Of a stretch of 64,000 bases of DNA, positions 33,973-45,896 are shown in pieces. Position 1 is the first letter of the stretch, and every line of letters begins with the position of its first letter. The DNA is taken from positions 2,108,001-2,172,000 of the forward strand of contig JAKLMB010000001.1 in assembly GCA_022813625.1 (NCBI GenBank). The letters run 5' to 3'. The notes below the pieces were generated by a model. The model made no database searches and was not told the origin of the DNA. It worked only from the letters and a program-made list of their open reading frames with translations. The DNA is from Aaosphaeria pasadenensis (taxonomy: Eukaryota; Ascomycota; Dothideomycetes; Pleosporales). The translations under genes were made by a program, and so were the position numbers.

Positions 33973-34628
33973 AAGGCATAGTAGCTCCAATAAAAAAAGA
34001 GAGGGAATGAACAAACAACATGCATATGTAGCGTACATCCGAAACACCCCAATCAAAGGCTCTTAGAGATTGATGGCCCGAATGTACTGTTTTTTAGCGC
34101 CCGCCCCAAAGGGATGTGGAAAGAGAGGGGGGTGGGTAGGGGGGAAGCTGTAATGTGAATAGGATAGGATTGGAGAATTGAGAATATACCATCTATCTTC
34201 ATTTGATTGTTTGAGGTGTTGTCGTCGGTGGTGGCTTTGTGCTGTGAGGTTGATGATACACGCATACTATACTTTAAGCGTCTTCGTACGTGATTGAATG
34301 ACCGTGATGGGGACTTGAGTACGATGGTACAGTAATGGGTTCGTTGTGATACTGATGGATGTGGTAGTAATATACATGATCTCGTCGTTCGTCTCGTGTG
34401 CTCCACTCGCCCGGCCTGTATGATTTGAAATGAAAATGGAAATGAGAATGCTTGTAAAGATTTATGTATAACCCCCTAACTCCAACCCCAACTCCAACCC
34501 CCAAAGCAAGCAAACAATAAATAACGCAATCGAGCAAGAACGTAAACTCCCCTCTCCCCTCTCCCCTCTCCCCCATCCCCTTCACCCTCTTGTACCTACT
34601 TAACAAGAAGGATAGCACGCATCACCAC
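33973..34628. other. Convergent 3' region of SNX41 and ZRT3 with CT-rich repeat
   Basis: 0.65 kb holding both gene ends. A short CTCCCC repeat lies at 34547-34575 near the ZRT3 stop. No gene seen. Confidence 0.55.
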
Positions 34629-36312
34629 CTACGCCGTAAGCGCGGAACTCAGCCCCAGGATCCCCATCCCCAAAAACGCACTCGCGAAACACAGTTTCCT
34701 CGAATGCGTGAGATCCAGACTCTCGCCCAGCAACTGTAGACTCACCATCGCCATGATGCCCGCCGTCACCGCAAACATACACCCGTACACCACGTCCCCC
34801 GGCTCACCTGCATTCCCGCTGTCGCTGTCGCCATCCCGCCGCCCCGCGAGGTTGAACCACAGCGCTGCGACGCCGGCGCCGAGGGGCTGGCTGACGCCGC
34901 CGAGGAGCGCGGACACGGCGATTGCTTTCCAGCGGGAGGAGATGGCGAGGTAGAGGGGGAGCGCCATGGCGAAGCCCTCGGTGATGTTGTGGATGAAGAG
35001 GGCGAGGAAGATGGAGACGCCGAGGCGGGGGTTCGCGTGGTTGGTGGCGTACGTTATGAAGCCTTCGGGTATCTTGTGGAGCGCGATTGCGATGCTGGTT
35101 TGGAGCCCGATGGAGAGGAAGACGTTGGTCGGGACGTGGTGGTGGTGTTGTTTGGCGTGGGAGTGGGTCGAGGTGGTGGTGTGGTGGGAGGAGGCGAGGG
35201 AGGCGGTGGAGGGTTGCTTGTGGACGGTGGGTTTCGATGGGGCGGAGTGGTGGCCGTTCGTCGTGGCGGTGGGGGAGGTGGGACTGGAAATGCTGGCGGG
35301 TGCGATTAGGGGGGTTTCTTCATCGACGTCTTGGAGGAGTGGTTGGCGGTCGTGGGGGGTCGTGTGAGAGCGGAGGCCGCGGAGGCTGGGTTTCGTGGTG
35401 ATGCTGTTGGTGGTGTTGCTTCGTGGGATGCGGGCTTGTTGCACGTTGCGGAAGCATTCTTGACCGCAGGGGTCGGAGTAGCCAAAGCATTGCCCGTCTT
35501 CGTCGCAGAACTCCTTCGAGCCGGTTACGAGTCGCGAGACCTTGGTGGAGATTTGAGCGTGGAGCGAGGGTCGTCGAGCGAGTCCGGACGGAAGGGTGCC
35601 GTATGAGTCTTCGGCGTCGTCGTGAGAGTGGCCATGAGCGTGGACGTGGTTATGCTCTTCCATGGGTCTCTCGGGATGAGAGTGATCATGCTCGCCATCT
35701 ACATCCTTTCCCTCTTCCTCATCTCCATGGTCGTGGTCACAGTCCACCACCGAGTGCGGGATGTATCCATGCAGGATTCTCGACAGCACCGCGATCCCCA
35801 ACGCACCCGCGAGAAAGCACCCTACCAACACCAAGGTGGCTATCTTGGGTCCCAGGCCGCCCTTCTGCAGGTAGTCCTTCGCAGACGGCAGCATGCTGTA
35901 GAGAGCCGAAAAGATCTGGAGACATGCATTTAGCAATCATGTGACGAGATGAATGACGATTGGAAACCGGGGGTGGAGTGGAGCAAAGAAGCGACCGGGT
36001 AGCTGCATACCATGACTCCAAAGCTTAAACTCAGGCCGCCGGATAGGAACACATTGCTGTCTTCGATCTTGAAGTGTTTCTTGCCCGGGAACTGCCGGAC
36101 AACGAGGTCGACGCATATGATCGATGCTGGAAAGTTTCTTCTCTTAGCTTCAAGGAACAAGTCTTGGAATGATAGTTGGTGGATTTACCTCCGAATGTAC
36201 ACGCTGGAATGGTGAGGTTAGCCGGTGTATTGCGTTCAAGATGTCATCGACTCATACCTATGCCACTCACGGCCGTCATGATCCATCCCCGGGCATCATT
36301 GTCGAGCCCCAT
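34629..36312 (-). CDS. ZRT3: ZIP-family zinc transporter, vacuolar ZRT3 type
   Basis: Four exons: 36312-36258, 36203-36189, 36126-36011 and 35915-34629; introns of 54, 62 and 95 bp; 490 residues. Zrt3 moves zinc out of the vacuole into the cytosol when zinc is scarce. N-terminal membrane segments lie in the short exons (ASIICVDLV; VFLSGGLSLSFGVM). A long loop holds two His/Asp clusters (DCDHDHGDEEE and HNHVHAHGHSH), a cysteine-rich stretch (CDEDGQCFGYSDPCGQEC) and a second His run (HAKQHHHHVP). The ZIP metal-site motifs are intact: HKIPEG at 342-347 and HNITEG at 371-376. The last membrane helices end in LGLSSALTA. The second exon is only 15 nt, coding for CTFG plus split codons, but it is needed to keep frame and the membrane segment. 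Start: ATG opening MGLDNDARGWIMTAVSGI, the family-typical N-terminus. Confidence 0.9.
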
Positions 36313-37347
36313 GTTCCCCGATGCTGTTGATGAAAATGACGTCGACGTGCCAAGACTGCTGTAGATAGTTCCGGAGGACGTAGAAAAACGAGAGGTATTA
36401 TCAACGATGGGTTACTTTACAGTTAATGAATATTTGAAAGCTAATAGATATTGGAAGGCGGTGAATAAGGAAAGATGACAGTCGACGCGCACCTTGATGT
36501 CCCAGATGTCCCGAATATTTGGTGCTAGCTCAGATATGGCTAGGGCCTTGGCGATTATCTCTCACGTGGTCAGCCATTTGAGTGGGCTCTGATTGGCCGA
36601 TCAGTTGAGTTCCCTTACCTGGGGGAACAATCCTTTGTAGCGTCATTCTATAAAATATTCTCGATGCGGTTTCCACCATAATCTATCCAAGGAGCATACG
36701 AAAAGAACTTCACTGAAATGCAATTCGTCATAGTGGTAGTGTCTAAATATTTAAAGCCTTGTTGTAACGATTGAAACCCTTGGAGGGATCAGATCGTTAC
36801 AACGAAACTGTCCAGTACTATGAATGGACTTGCACGAATGTGACGAGAGTCCGTTGGCAATGATAACTAATTGTATGAGTGTTTAATGTCCAGTCATACA
36901 TCATGCAGCTTCCTCTCATAGTCCCTCACGAGTACAGTCTTTGTATATTTTATCACATTACACCAGGAAGAAAAAGACGGAACAAAAGTTAACAGTATCA
37001 AGTTGGTATTTTATTTTACTCTAAGTCCATGGGAATTGGATATCTCGTACTGGAAACATAAGAAAAGTCCAGTGTATGGTTCGGTCTAAAAACTCAATTG
37101 ACGGCTTTACCACCCGCGGGCGTCGTCGTCGTCCATTTCGCCAGATAATGCGCCCTCATGCTTCCCGCCGAGGAATGTTATATCTCGGATGTCTCCCTAT
37201 GCGCCCTTTTCGCTATGCAATCCGTAGTATAAGAAAGTGTTGGAGTAATGGAATGATTCAGATAGTGGGGAAAGAGTTTAAAGTCGTAAAGGCATTAAAT
37301 GCTCTTGTGGGGAAGAGCCAGTGTTAGAAATTTCGTGTCGGGCGAGT
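36313..37347. other. Intergenic region upstream of ZRT3
   Basis: About 1 kb with the ZRT3 promoter and the 3' end of the GT69 gene. A clear ACCTTnAAGGT zinc-responsive element was not found. A/T-rich around 36900-37030. No gene seen. Confidence 0.5.
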
Positions 37348-39043
37348 TCATGGTGACACAGGCGGCTTTGGGATGGGGATGTTGGACCATTTGCCCTCGC
37401 CCTCCTTGGGGTTCTCGTTGATGACGAGGAGTTTCCGTCCGCCGCAGAAGCCTCCGGGTCCGGCGATTCTTTCAACGTCGCGATAGTGGCCGGACAGAGT
37501 ATCGTCGGTGGCGTTCTTCTGGAAGGCGTGTTTAGGGTCGTCGTATTCCCAGACACGGTCTTGGACGACATCTCCTGGGTTTTCCAGCTGGCGCTCGTTG
37601 TATTGTGGGAATCCGACCCAGTGGTTCAAGATATCGTGAATGCGAGAATACAGGAGCTCCGGTCGGCGAGTGACCGAAAGCCATGCCAACGTTTTCGGGT
37701 CGTATGCAACACGAATATAAGGGTTCATGAAGATGCCCGACTCGAAAGGCATTCCTTGGCCGGTCCTGCGGTACTGTAGATCGGCATTGATCAAGCAGCA
37801 CTCTGATGAATCCCAGAAAATGTCGGTCTCGTAGCGGAAGCGCAATGGAGATGTATCCGTGCTAATCGTCGTAGGCGCTGGCGAGAGGTCCTGGGTGGTA
37901 TTTGGGCGCAGGCGCTGCTGGTCTTGGAACCACTTCGCTTCGAAGGCGATCATTCCTCCCCAGCAGCTCCTGACGCGGACGGCGTCTGAACCAGACAAGA
38001 CATCGTTCCTGCTCGTGCCTGTGCCGGCGCTGGTGAACCAGGGGTAGAACGGAATTCCGGGATTGAAGCCGTCGAGATCGCGGGTTGCAAATCGATCGTA
38101 GAACTTGAAGGCGTTGATGAAATCCACGGCACAGACTGCCCCGTAATTTGCACGGCCGGAGGTGTCGACATTGGTGGAGAAGAGGAGCTGTGCCGCGTCG
38201 ATGGGGTTGAAGTTGACGTCATTCAGGAACAAAACTCGGTCGAATACGACGCCGGCCTCGTCGATGGGCGCCAGTGCCTTGTTCCGCACATCTGCCAAGA
38301 ACGCGATCCGCTTGATTCGTGTTTCTCCGTTGGGCAGTGTGACGCGGGGAAGTTCTCCCAGATCAAGAGTTTCTGCGGTGATGGTGGAATTGCCTGTAGA
38401 GGGTTACAATTATTATTTGTTTGTTCTGTGGGAAATAATATGACAAAGGGGAAAGGGGAGGGTTGAGCATACATGTGACTCTGCGCTCAAATTCCAGGAG
38501 CGACTGCCGCGTTAGCGCATCAGGGTCATTCTCGTATAGGCTGAGGTGAACATTCTCCGGACCCAGCAAGTCCACGAGGTCCAACACCGACTCAGCCCAT
38601 TCTCCCGATGTCAACGACCCATTTTCTTCGTATATGGAGGCTGCGATGAAGACTTTCTCTTTGAAAACGTTTGCGCGACCTGTTTGGTTGGAGCTGAGTG
38701 CGAGCTGTCGAAGTTCTTCGTATCGAGGAGGTAGTGTAGTATAGGAGGGAAAGAAGACGCTCACGAAGAGGACTAGTAGAAGCAGTATATAGGGAATAGA
38801 GAAGAGCGACCAGTATATTAGGCGGAGAATGGATCGCTTCTTTCGACGTGGTGTTATGTAGTGTGTGTATGTGGAGTAGTTGGAGATGTGCTTCACACCA
38901 AACGGTACAGCACCTGCGAGGCGCGCAACCCAGGAGGGGCTGGTGGGTTTATCAGCTAGGTCTGATGGGCTCGGGATATCGACCGAGCTTCGTGGGAGTA
39001 GCTCATAATCGTGAGAGGGTGGGAAGCGACGTTGTGAGGGCAT
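37348..39043 (-). CDS. GT69 (CAP59/CMT1-type) mannosyltransferase-like glycosyltransferase
   Basis: Two exons, 39043-38473 and 38393-37348, with a 79-bp intron; 538 residues. Relatives add alpha-1,3-linked mannose during capsule or cell-wall glycan synthesis (Cryptococcus Cmt1, Cap59) and sit in the Golgi as type II membrane proteins. Here a basic cytoplasmic stretch (PRRKKRS) precedes one membrane segment at about 76-98 (YWSLFSIPYILLLLVLFVSV), followed by a lumenal catalytic domain. Family motifs include VFIAASIYEENGSL, LGPENVHLSLYEND, RIAFLADVRNKAL, VLFLNDVNF, CAVDFINAFKFYDRFATRDL, SCWGGMIAFEA and a conserved SSECCLINADL. The acceptor polysaccharide is unknown. The open frame continues upstream only through a TTG codon; the first ATG is at 39043. 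Confidence 0.88.
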
Positions 39044-42000
39044 CGAGACGTCCAGGAGGTCCCCAAGTACATGGACGAGATCGGCGCAAGTGTTGGGAAG
39101 GGTCCCTGGCGGTCGGGTGTGGTCGTACAAGAGGGAACAGTCGTGCGCGCGGATTGGCTAGGGGCTAACCAGCGAGGAAAGGGGGCAGCAGGGTGCCTTT
39201 GTTCGATATCGGGATTGAGGTTGAAGGTGTTGTATGTGATTTTGAGGTTGAGGAGAGAGTAGGCAGAGCTCCATGTAGGGGAGAAACTGGGCGGGCGGGC
39301 GTGGGGTTATGAACAGGCGCAAAGTGGAGTTGGATTGCGGGTGGGTAGTTAGTTGGTGGTGGATGCGTGTGCCACTGACCACTGTGGGTGTGTGTGTGTT
39401 GGTGTGCTGGAGTGTTATTCGGTGAAAGAAGGGTAATTGATGATTCTCCGAGACGGTACGAGTAGCGGCCAACAGTAGCGTACAGACAGTCGGCTTGGGG
39501 GATGGTTGGCAGCACTTGACTCGCCCACCTTAGTCCATGAGATTGATCTTCAACAAAGAAGATTTGCAAGAAGCGGAAACAGAGAGAAGAGAGAAATGAA
39601 CAGCAGATCGATCAGTTTATTAAAAAGAAAGGAGATTAGATGTGTTGTTATTATTACTACTTACTATGTACCTCTATTACTCCGGTGTCTAGGGAGTAGG
39701 AAGAACAAGCTTTTACACAGCCGAGGCCCTGATGACCACCAGCTGGATGGCTGATCATGTACTTGTACCATCTATTAGGTGGTGGAATAGGGCGCAGTGG
39801 CCACGACATGAACCTTAAATCGTTCTTATTATTATCAAGATCTTCTGATCATACCTATAAGAAAGCTACACTACATTATATATTCTGTCCAAATGTTTGG
39901 TGTTGTAAAACCATCTCCTCCACCGCGAAACCTCTCAAGAAATAGAACCTATCGGGGGTTTCCATCGTAGGGACAGTCCCGTTTTGACTTGCGTCGTCCC
40001 GTTTCAACTTACCCGGAAGAGACCGACGCATTTCCACATTTTCCACATTCTCACCCTATCCTGCTGCTCAGTGCTGCTCAGCGCTGGACGCACTGCGCTG
40101 CGCCGTGCTGTTGCTGGTGTACCTGTACCTCTGAGGTTCCTCACAGCATCATTGTACCCTTTGCCCCTAACTACCGTGTAAACCCGCAATGTCAAAGACA
40201 CAAGCACAGCATTCCACTATCCCAAACCCCTCATCAATCTCCCTCTTCCCGTCGTGCTAGCAACACGCAGAGTACGCAGTGCAGTATAAACTACGTATAC
40301 TCCGTATACCTCTCCTCTTGACTCAAGTTTGCGATTTTTTACGCGTACCCTATACGCGACGTTCGCCTGCGCCCTGCGCCGCCGGCCGCCATGGCACGGA
40401 GACTAAGAAAATCCAAAAACTAATTACATTACTGGCCTAGGAAATTAACGCAAACAAAGCCAGCTAGCTGAACCAGACGAACTGGGCCAGAACCAGACCG
40501 AGGGCCATGGCTTTTGAAAATCGATGGCTTGCTTGCTTGCCACATTCAGTAATTTGCTTGGTAATGGAAAAACAAGAAGAAGAAAGGAAAAAGGGTTTGG
40601 ATGCTGGAATCATGGAAGGGAATCAACGACGCATCCTCGCGACCATGATGACCCCGTTTGGGGTGCGCGTTGCGAAGAGCGCATCTGATCTTACTGTGTA
40701 CAATACCCACATAGCTATCATTGTGGATGAGAAGGCGCCCCAGGCGGCTACGTAGACGGCAGCATACTCAGCTGGGTCTTGGTAAGCTCTTGTGTTGTTG
40801 AACGCTGACCCTGATGTCTGAGGTCGTTTTCGTTTACCGGACGATCGGTGCTGCATGGAGAGCGATGCGCGCATGCTGTGCGTAAACTGTGAAACTTGCA
40901 TCAGATTCCATCCTCCGTCGGTTGGTCTTGTTCCCCCGTCCTCCGTCCTCCGTTCCCCCTGGTTAACTATCAGCCCCCTGCCCTACTCGTACTCTAAGCC
41001 TAGGGAAGGCATTGTCGCGAATCTAGAAACAATGTCCATACCTACAATCATTGTCCTAGGCACTCCGTAATTACATCAATATTGTAGATAGCTATGTAGG
41101 AACAACAGTATAGATTCGTAGTCAAGGCGGTTCACATATCCCCATCCGTCCTACCTCGCAGTTAATTATACCTCCCCATCTAACTCCCATCCAGCCAAGC
41201 TTCCCCCCTCTAGGTCGTTCCCGCTCCACATGGGCGGGCGGTTCGCATATCTACGTATATTCGTACATTTTATACGCATACTCGTACAGTCCCAATAATA
41301 CCCCTCCTCTTACTCTGTGGTACGTACTCCGCACTGCATGCATACACGAATGAAGTATTTGTGCTTGTGCTTGTAAATGCGCTCATTCGTAGCGTCGAGC
41401 GAGCCTACGTACTCTTTTCAGAGGAGATACCTGCTCCGGATTTGTTGTTTGGTTCCGAGAAGAAAAAGACGCAAGGTGTGGCGTAACGCTTGAGAGGCGC
41501 AGCGATGGGGATTGTGTGGTTGAGCCAATGGGTGGTGAGGGGGAATGGGCCAGGAACGCGTCAGCCATGGGACACTAGAAGGGTGTGCGTTTTCTAGCTG
41601 TGTAGGGTATGCTGGTGCGCTATGGGTAGGGATGGCCTATCGGATTATACGAGTATCTTGGGGATGATAACGTCTATTTGGGTGTTTACTCGTACGACGT
41701 ACACATAAAATGCCTTGGTGAAGCTCAAATTGTGCTGCTCCGCCATGTATATACACAGTCAAATAGACTTGAAGGTCTCCCCTTTTCCACTCTACAAAGC
41801 TTTAATGTTAGTTCGGTAACGGACGGAATAATCGATGCTTTCTTTTATACCTTCCGATTTCTCGATCTCCTTCCAGGATTGTTGCTGTTGCTGTTGTGGT
41901 TTTAGATCTAACACTTTTTGGCCGTGAAGCAGGTAAGGATTAGGTATTCATCTAGGAAAATTCTAAGTTGTATATTGTTATGCTCCGTAGACCTGTGAAG

Positions 42001-42199
42001 AGAGGGGGGGATTTTTGTGCTGCCTCATTGCCCTGCCTCATTGCTCTACCTCCTGATGTTATTTCGTACTTTCTACCTGTGAAGAATAATGGTAGGTTGA
42101 TTACGATAGCAGGCGATCAGGATGTTTAGGGTCAATCACAATCGCTAGTATACTGAACAATCAAGATAGGTAGGATACTAATTATAGATTTGGCCCTGG

Positions 42200-42870
42200 A
42201 TACCCTATCCTTTCTCCTCCTGTAGGTGGTCCATTGATCACTGTTGTAGGTAGTTGATTGATCACTATTCTAAGTGGCCATCGATCGTAAGTTCAAACCC
42301 TAGGCATTTTCTCTCTTACATCCACTGCAGGTGGAGACTCAATTGATCTTGATGGCTTGATTTCAATGGACAACGCCGGTAGAGACTGAATCGATAAGAT
42401 CGATACATGGTCTCCTACGATAATCAAGATACTTAAATGTCGCCAATTGCACAGGTAGGTCATCGATATTACATGTATTTGATCGATCGTTATCACAGGT
42501 AGGAACCCAATTAATTGTGATCAATTGCTTTCAATTTAATTTTATTGTCGCGGATAGACGCCTCTATAGTAGGGAGCATCACAGGCACGACCCGCAATCA
42601 GTGGATAGGTAGGATAAGTAGATGTTTGCCTCTGTCGATAAGCCTCTGGAGGGAGGTATATGATACCTTAATCTCTCTTAGCAGCCTTGATCGATCTATC
42701 TATGCCCTGCCTAGCGCCTTTCCCCTTACAAGTGATCCCCGGATAGCTTCATCTATCCTGCTACACCACAGTATGGGGGCGGAAATCTAATTGATATTGC
42801 AGGTGAAAAGTCAATCAGTTCTAATGACTATTGCAGCAGGTATGTATTCAAATCGCTCTTGTAAGGAGAA
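42200..42870. repeat. Diverged repeat block rich in GATC/ATCGAT and CAGGTAGG motifs
   Basis: A short phrase of the form GCAGGTRGG followed some bases later by TCAATTGATC or TGATCGAT recurs, for example near 42225, 42247, 42328, 42452, 42492 and 42800. Spacing is irregular (about 20-300 bp) and copies are diverged. It may be an old minisatellite or a worn transposon remnant. Confidence 0.4.
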
Positions 42871-43140
42871 TGTCTGTTCGACCGATAGTAGGTGGAGGTT
42901 CTGAGTTACTGATCTTAAAGCAAACACTTGCTCTGGGGGTCAAACTACTGGTAGATTCTAGTTGTCTGCTTGTTTGCTTTTAATTTAAATCCAATGAGAG
43001 ATAAAGAAGAATATATACAAGAGCCGTCCTGCACAGTTTACTTAATTACATCAACAGTAAGGGATTGGCCTTTGGACGTTTCCTTCCGTAGCTATCGGGT
43101 CCAATAATTGCGCTCTCTGATATTCCTCTGCCCTGTGCCG

Positions 43141-43850
43141 CTACGCGCCGCCGCCAAGTTGAGTCGGTATCATTATTGCAAACACAAACAGGATAGTCAA
43201 AGGCCAGCCGTTTGCTATATCAGCCTTACCAGTAGTATGTGACGATCCGGAGAGCATGTGGGGGAGTGGCGGTGGGCCCTCAACGACGACCGTTTGCTCA
43301 AGCCTACCTACCCTATGCCGTGCGCACCTGCACCTTCCGTACCAGTGTAGACCTTCCCTATACGCGCCTTGTAGCCGTGATATTCGCATATAAATTGTGT
43401 GATTTCGCTGCCCGATAAGGCGATGTAAAGTCCGTTGGGCGCCCGCTGGTCGTCCTGCAAACATCCAAACCTGACATTCACATATGCCGCCCGCTGCCCG
43501 TAGTGAATAGGGGTGTTTTTCTCGGAAGTCGTTGGAGGTCCCAGTGCATTTTCTCGGTCCCTTATCATGGTTTCGGTTCTTCTCGTGCTGTTGGAGTTCC
43601 TCTCAGCTCGCAGCATCGTTTGTATTGAGGTCTCTCGTGGCAGTCATCGCGGCGCCGTATCTAGCATGCCTGGAAGTGTCAAACGGACCACACCGTGTAA
43701 ATGAGAGTGTAATGTGGGATACGAACTCTCTATCGTAGTACACTGAGTCCTCCTGAGAGCTTCAAGAAGCTCAAGCTTCGTAGAGGTTGAGGTCAGCCTT
43801 TGCAATACCAGTAAGGCACGCTTGAACGGCTCCAGCACCTTCTCATACAC
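43141..43850 (-). pseudogene. Coding-like fragments, possible broken gene or unresolved exons
   Basis: Three minus-strand frames lie in order: 43850-43644 (helical, starts MYEKVLEPFKRALLVLQRL), 43616-43308 (contains HYGQRAAYVNVRFGCLQDDQ) and one ending at 43141 that finishes with a hydrophobic tail (WPLTILFVFAIMIP) like a GPI-anchor signal. I could not join them with a full set of canonical splice sites; the stretch between the second and third has a GTAGGT donor but no convincing acceptor. They could be an unresolved gene, a decayed gene or chance frames. Confidence 0.22.
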
Positions 43851-44330
43851 CCTTTACTGATATTGATATGACACAGCAATACATCCACAGAGTGATAGCC
43901 AGAACAGAACTGTCTAGGCTCTATCAACCAATCGTGTGGTTGCCTTAGGGTTGCGCACAGTCACTTTGTTGTGATCAAAATTCTGCCCTTCGCCTCCCAC
44001 AATACGCTCTCACCTCCCTCCACCTAACACCACCACCCAACACTGCTACCGCCACCCCCCATTCATCAACTCCATCCAGCTTTGGAAAGATCTCTGTGGT
44101 TGCGTCTCTTTCAGGTATATAGCGGCGTCATGGATTTCTTTCGTTATAGCGCGCTGTACTGATCACAGCAGTTTGCGCGGCTGTCGTTCACTTCTCACGC
44201 TGCAGCCAGCGCCTCTACGCCGCGTGCGCCCATCACTCAGAAGGTATAAGAGCTAACTGTGTCTATCATTACCTTGGAGCCTGCTGACATCAAGAGTTAG
44301 TGCAAAGAGAAACACACTTTAGAAGCCAGG

Positions 44331-45684
44331 ATGATGGAACTGCACGCAATCTCACAGATTCTTCGGAGAATCGCTTCTGATAGCGACATGTTAGATTTCT
44401 GCAAGGAGGAATTTGATTCTGATCTCGAAGATCTTTCTAATTATAATGGCATATTCAAGGAGTTAGCTGCAATCGCAGCTGACTCTGTCGTGGAGAAGCC
44501 TCCTGTAGATTGGGCTGCTGAACGGGAATACAGATACTTGGCCAAAGCATTGGAGTTGGTTGAGTATCTAATGGTGAAGTCATCTTGCCCATTTTCAGAA
44601 GCAGCAAAACTATTCAAGAATGCATCTCGAGTGCGGCGGCAATTCCAGCAGGGTTTCCTTGTTAAATATCTCAGCGGTCTACCGAAAAACAGCACAAAGC
44701 CAGTCAGCTTATTCGTCGAGGAAGCGTTTCGGACCGGCCGCGATAGCTTGTTCTTCACTACCGTTGCACTCATCAAGTTCGGTCTAATCGGTATCAATAA
44801 TAGTGACGAGCAGGCGGCAGTGTACCGTAATGTTCTCAAGGCGTCGATACTTCCCTCCGCAGCAGAGGAAAGGCGAAAGAAGCAGCGCCAGCCAGAGGAT
44901 CACCATCACGGTCACTTCGACCTTACTGAATACCTGACGCGAGGCTGGAGAACACCAGGTAAGCCTAAGAATCGAGGGAGCGCATGCGCTGCGTATTGCT
45001 AACATTGTTCGTAGCTGTCGAAACATACGCTGTCCTCTTCATACGTGAAGACGGAGGCCTCTTCGAATCCGTCAGCGCACTCCAGGCCTGTGTTTGGGGT
45101 GGGAAGATCGAATCCTTTACTCTACCCGGACCGGCCAAGAAGCATGCCCTTATCAAGTTCTCGAGGATTGAGGCCTGCCAGAAGTATCTCAACGATGCCC
45201 AAGACAGGGTATACATAAACGGTGTCAAGATCGGACGTGCTGTACCCTACTACCCATATCAACTAGAGCACGGTGAGACGTGTGACAGACTGGGAGGCTT
45301 TGGATCTCGCTGCGTTCGTGCTTTGGATGTTGGTAAATCAGTATCACGGGAAGCAATTTCAACAGCTATTAGAGATGCTAGGAAAGAGAAGAGTAGGTTT
45401 GATAAACTCGCCTATGGGACAGAAGCTGGTGTAAGTGCAATCCATACACTACAATTTGAGCATCTATATTGAAGCCTATACAGCGTCGCTATACTGATTT
45501 TCGGTTCTCTTCAATCCAATACGCCTCAGATTTCGTGGACGAGCTCAGGCAGAACAAGGATTGGGCACACTGTAAACTCGAGTTGGGCATTGATCCATGT
45601 GAGAAAGCATACGGTGTCCACGTCAACGATGATAGACCCAAGCCCAAGGAGCCCTGGGAGTATTACCTGACCGACGGCTTTTAG
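44331..45684 (+). CDS. RRM-like fungal protein, function unknown
   Basis: Three exons: 44331-44958, 45015-45430 and 45484-45684; introns of 56 and 53 bp; 414 residues. The N-terminal half is helical and charged, without a recognised domain, and ends with a basic and His-rich stretch (RRKKQRQPEDHHHGH). Residues about 213-285 have the pattern of an RNA-recognition-motif-like fold: TYAVLFIRED, then a helix with ACVWGGKIESFTL, then HALIKFSRIEACQKYLND, then VYINGVKIG. I recall the VWGG-IES plus F-----C--Y pattern from a group of uncharacterised filamentous-fungal proteins. A second related stretch (RRYTDFRFSSIQYASDFVDE) is in exon 3. Two adjacent ATGs open the frame; the first was taken. It stands alone between two long gene-poor regions. 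Confidence 0.72.
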
Positions 45685-45740
45685 CATAATATGGCGCTGG
45701 ACTTGGAAAGGAGCAGCTGGTGTTAGTTTACGTGTTTATG

Positions 45741-45896
45741 GCTATCACACGATGCTATCACATGATAAGTGTAGAACAGTGCTTCAGGCGTTAAGGCGAT
45801 CACACGGTGCTTTCACGCCAGGAACATGGGAACAGGGCTTTAGGCGTTGAAGGCGATTACACAGTGCTTTCCTCTACACAAACGCAAGGAATATGG
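45741..45896. repeat. About 2.5 copies of a ~60-bp direct repeat
   Basis: Two main copies, at 45774-45829 and 45830-45896, share GGCGTT-AAGGCGAT-ACAC-GTGCTTTC and a GGAA-ATGG end. A partial copy precedes them at 45741-45773. They follow the RRM-like gene's stop codon, so probably lie in its 3' untranslated region. Confidence 0.6.

Larger units (their letters stand above)
39044..44330. other. 5.3-kb gene-poor region
   Basis: No confident gene between the GT69 gene (-) and the RRM-like gene (+). 39.0-39.6 kb is likely GT69 promoter and leader, with a short GT-rich tract near 39380-39400. 39.6-41.6 kb has short frames only. 41.6-43.0 kb is richer in A/T and contains the degenerate repeat block listed separately; 43.1-43.85 kb has minus-strand coding-like fragments listed separately; 43.9-44.3 kb is C/T-rich leader-like sequence. 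Confidence 0.5.
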
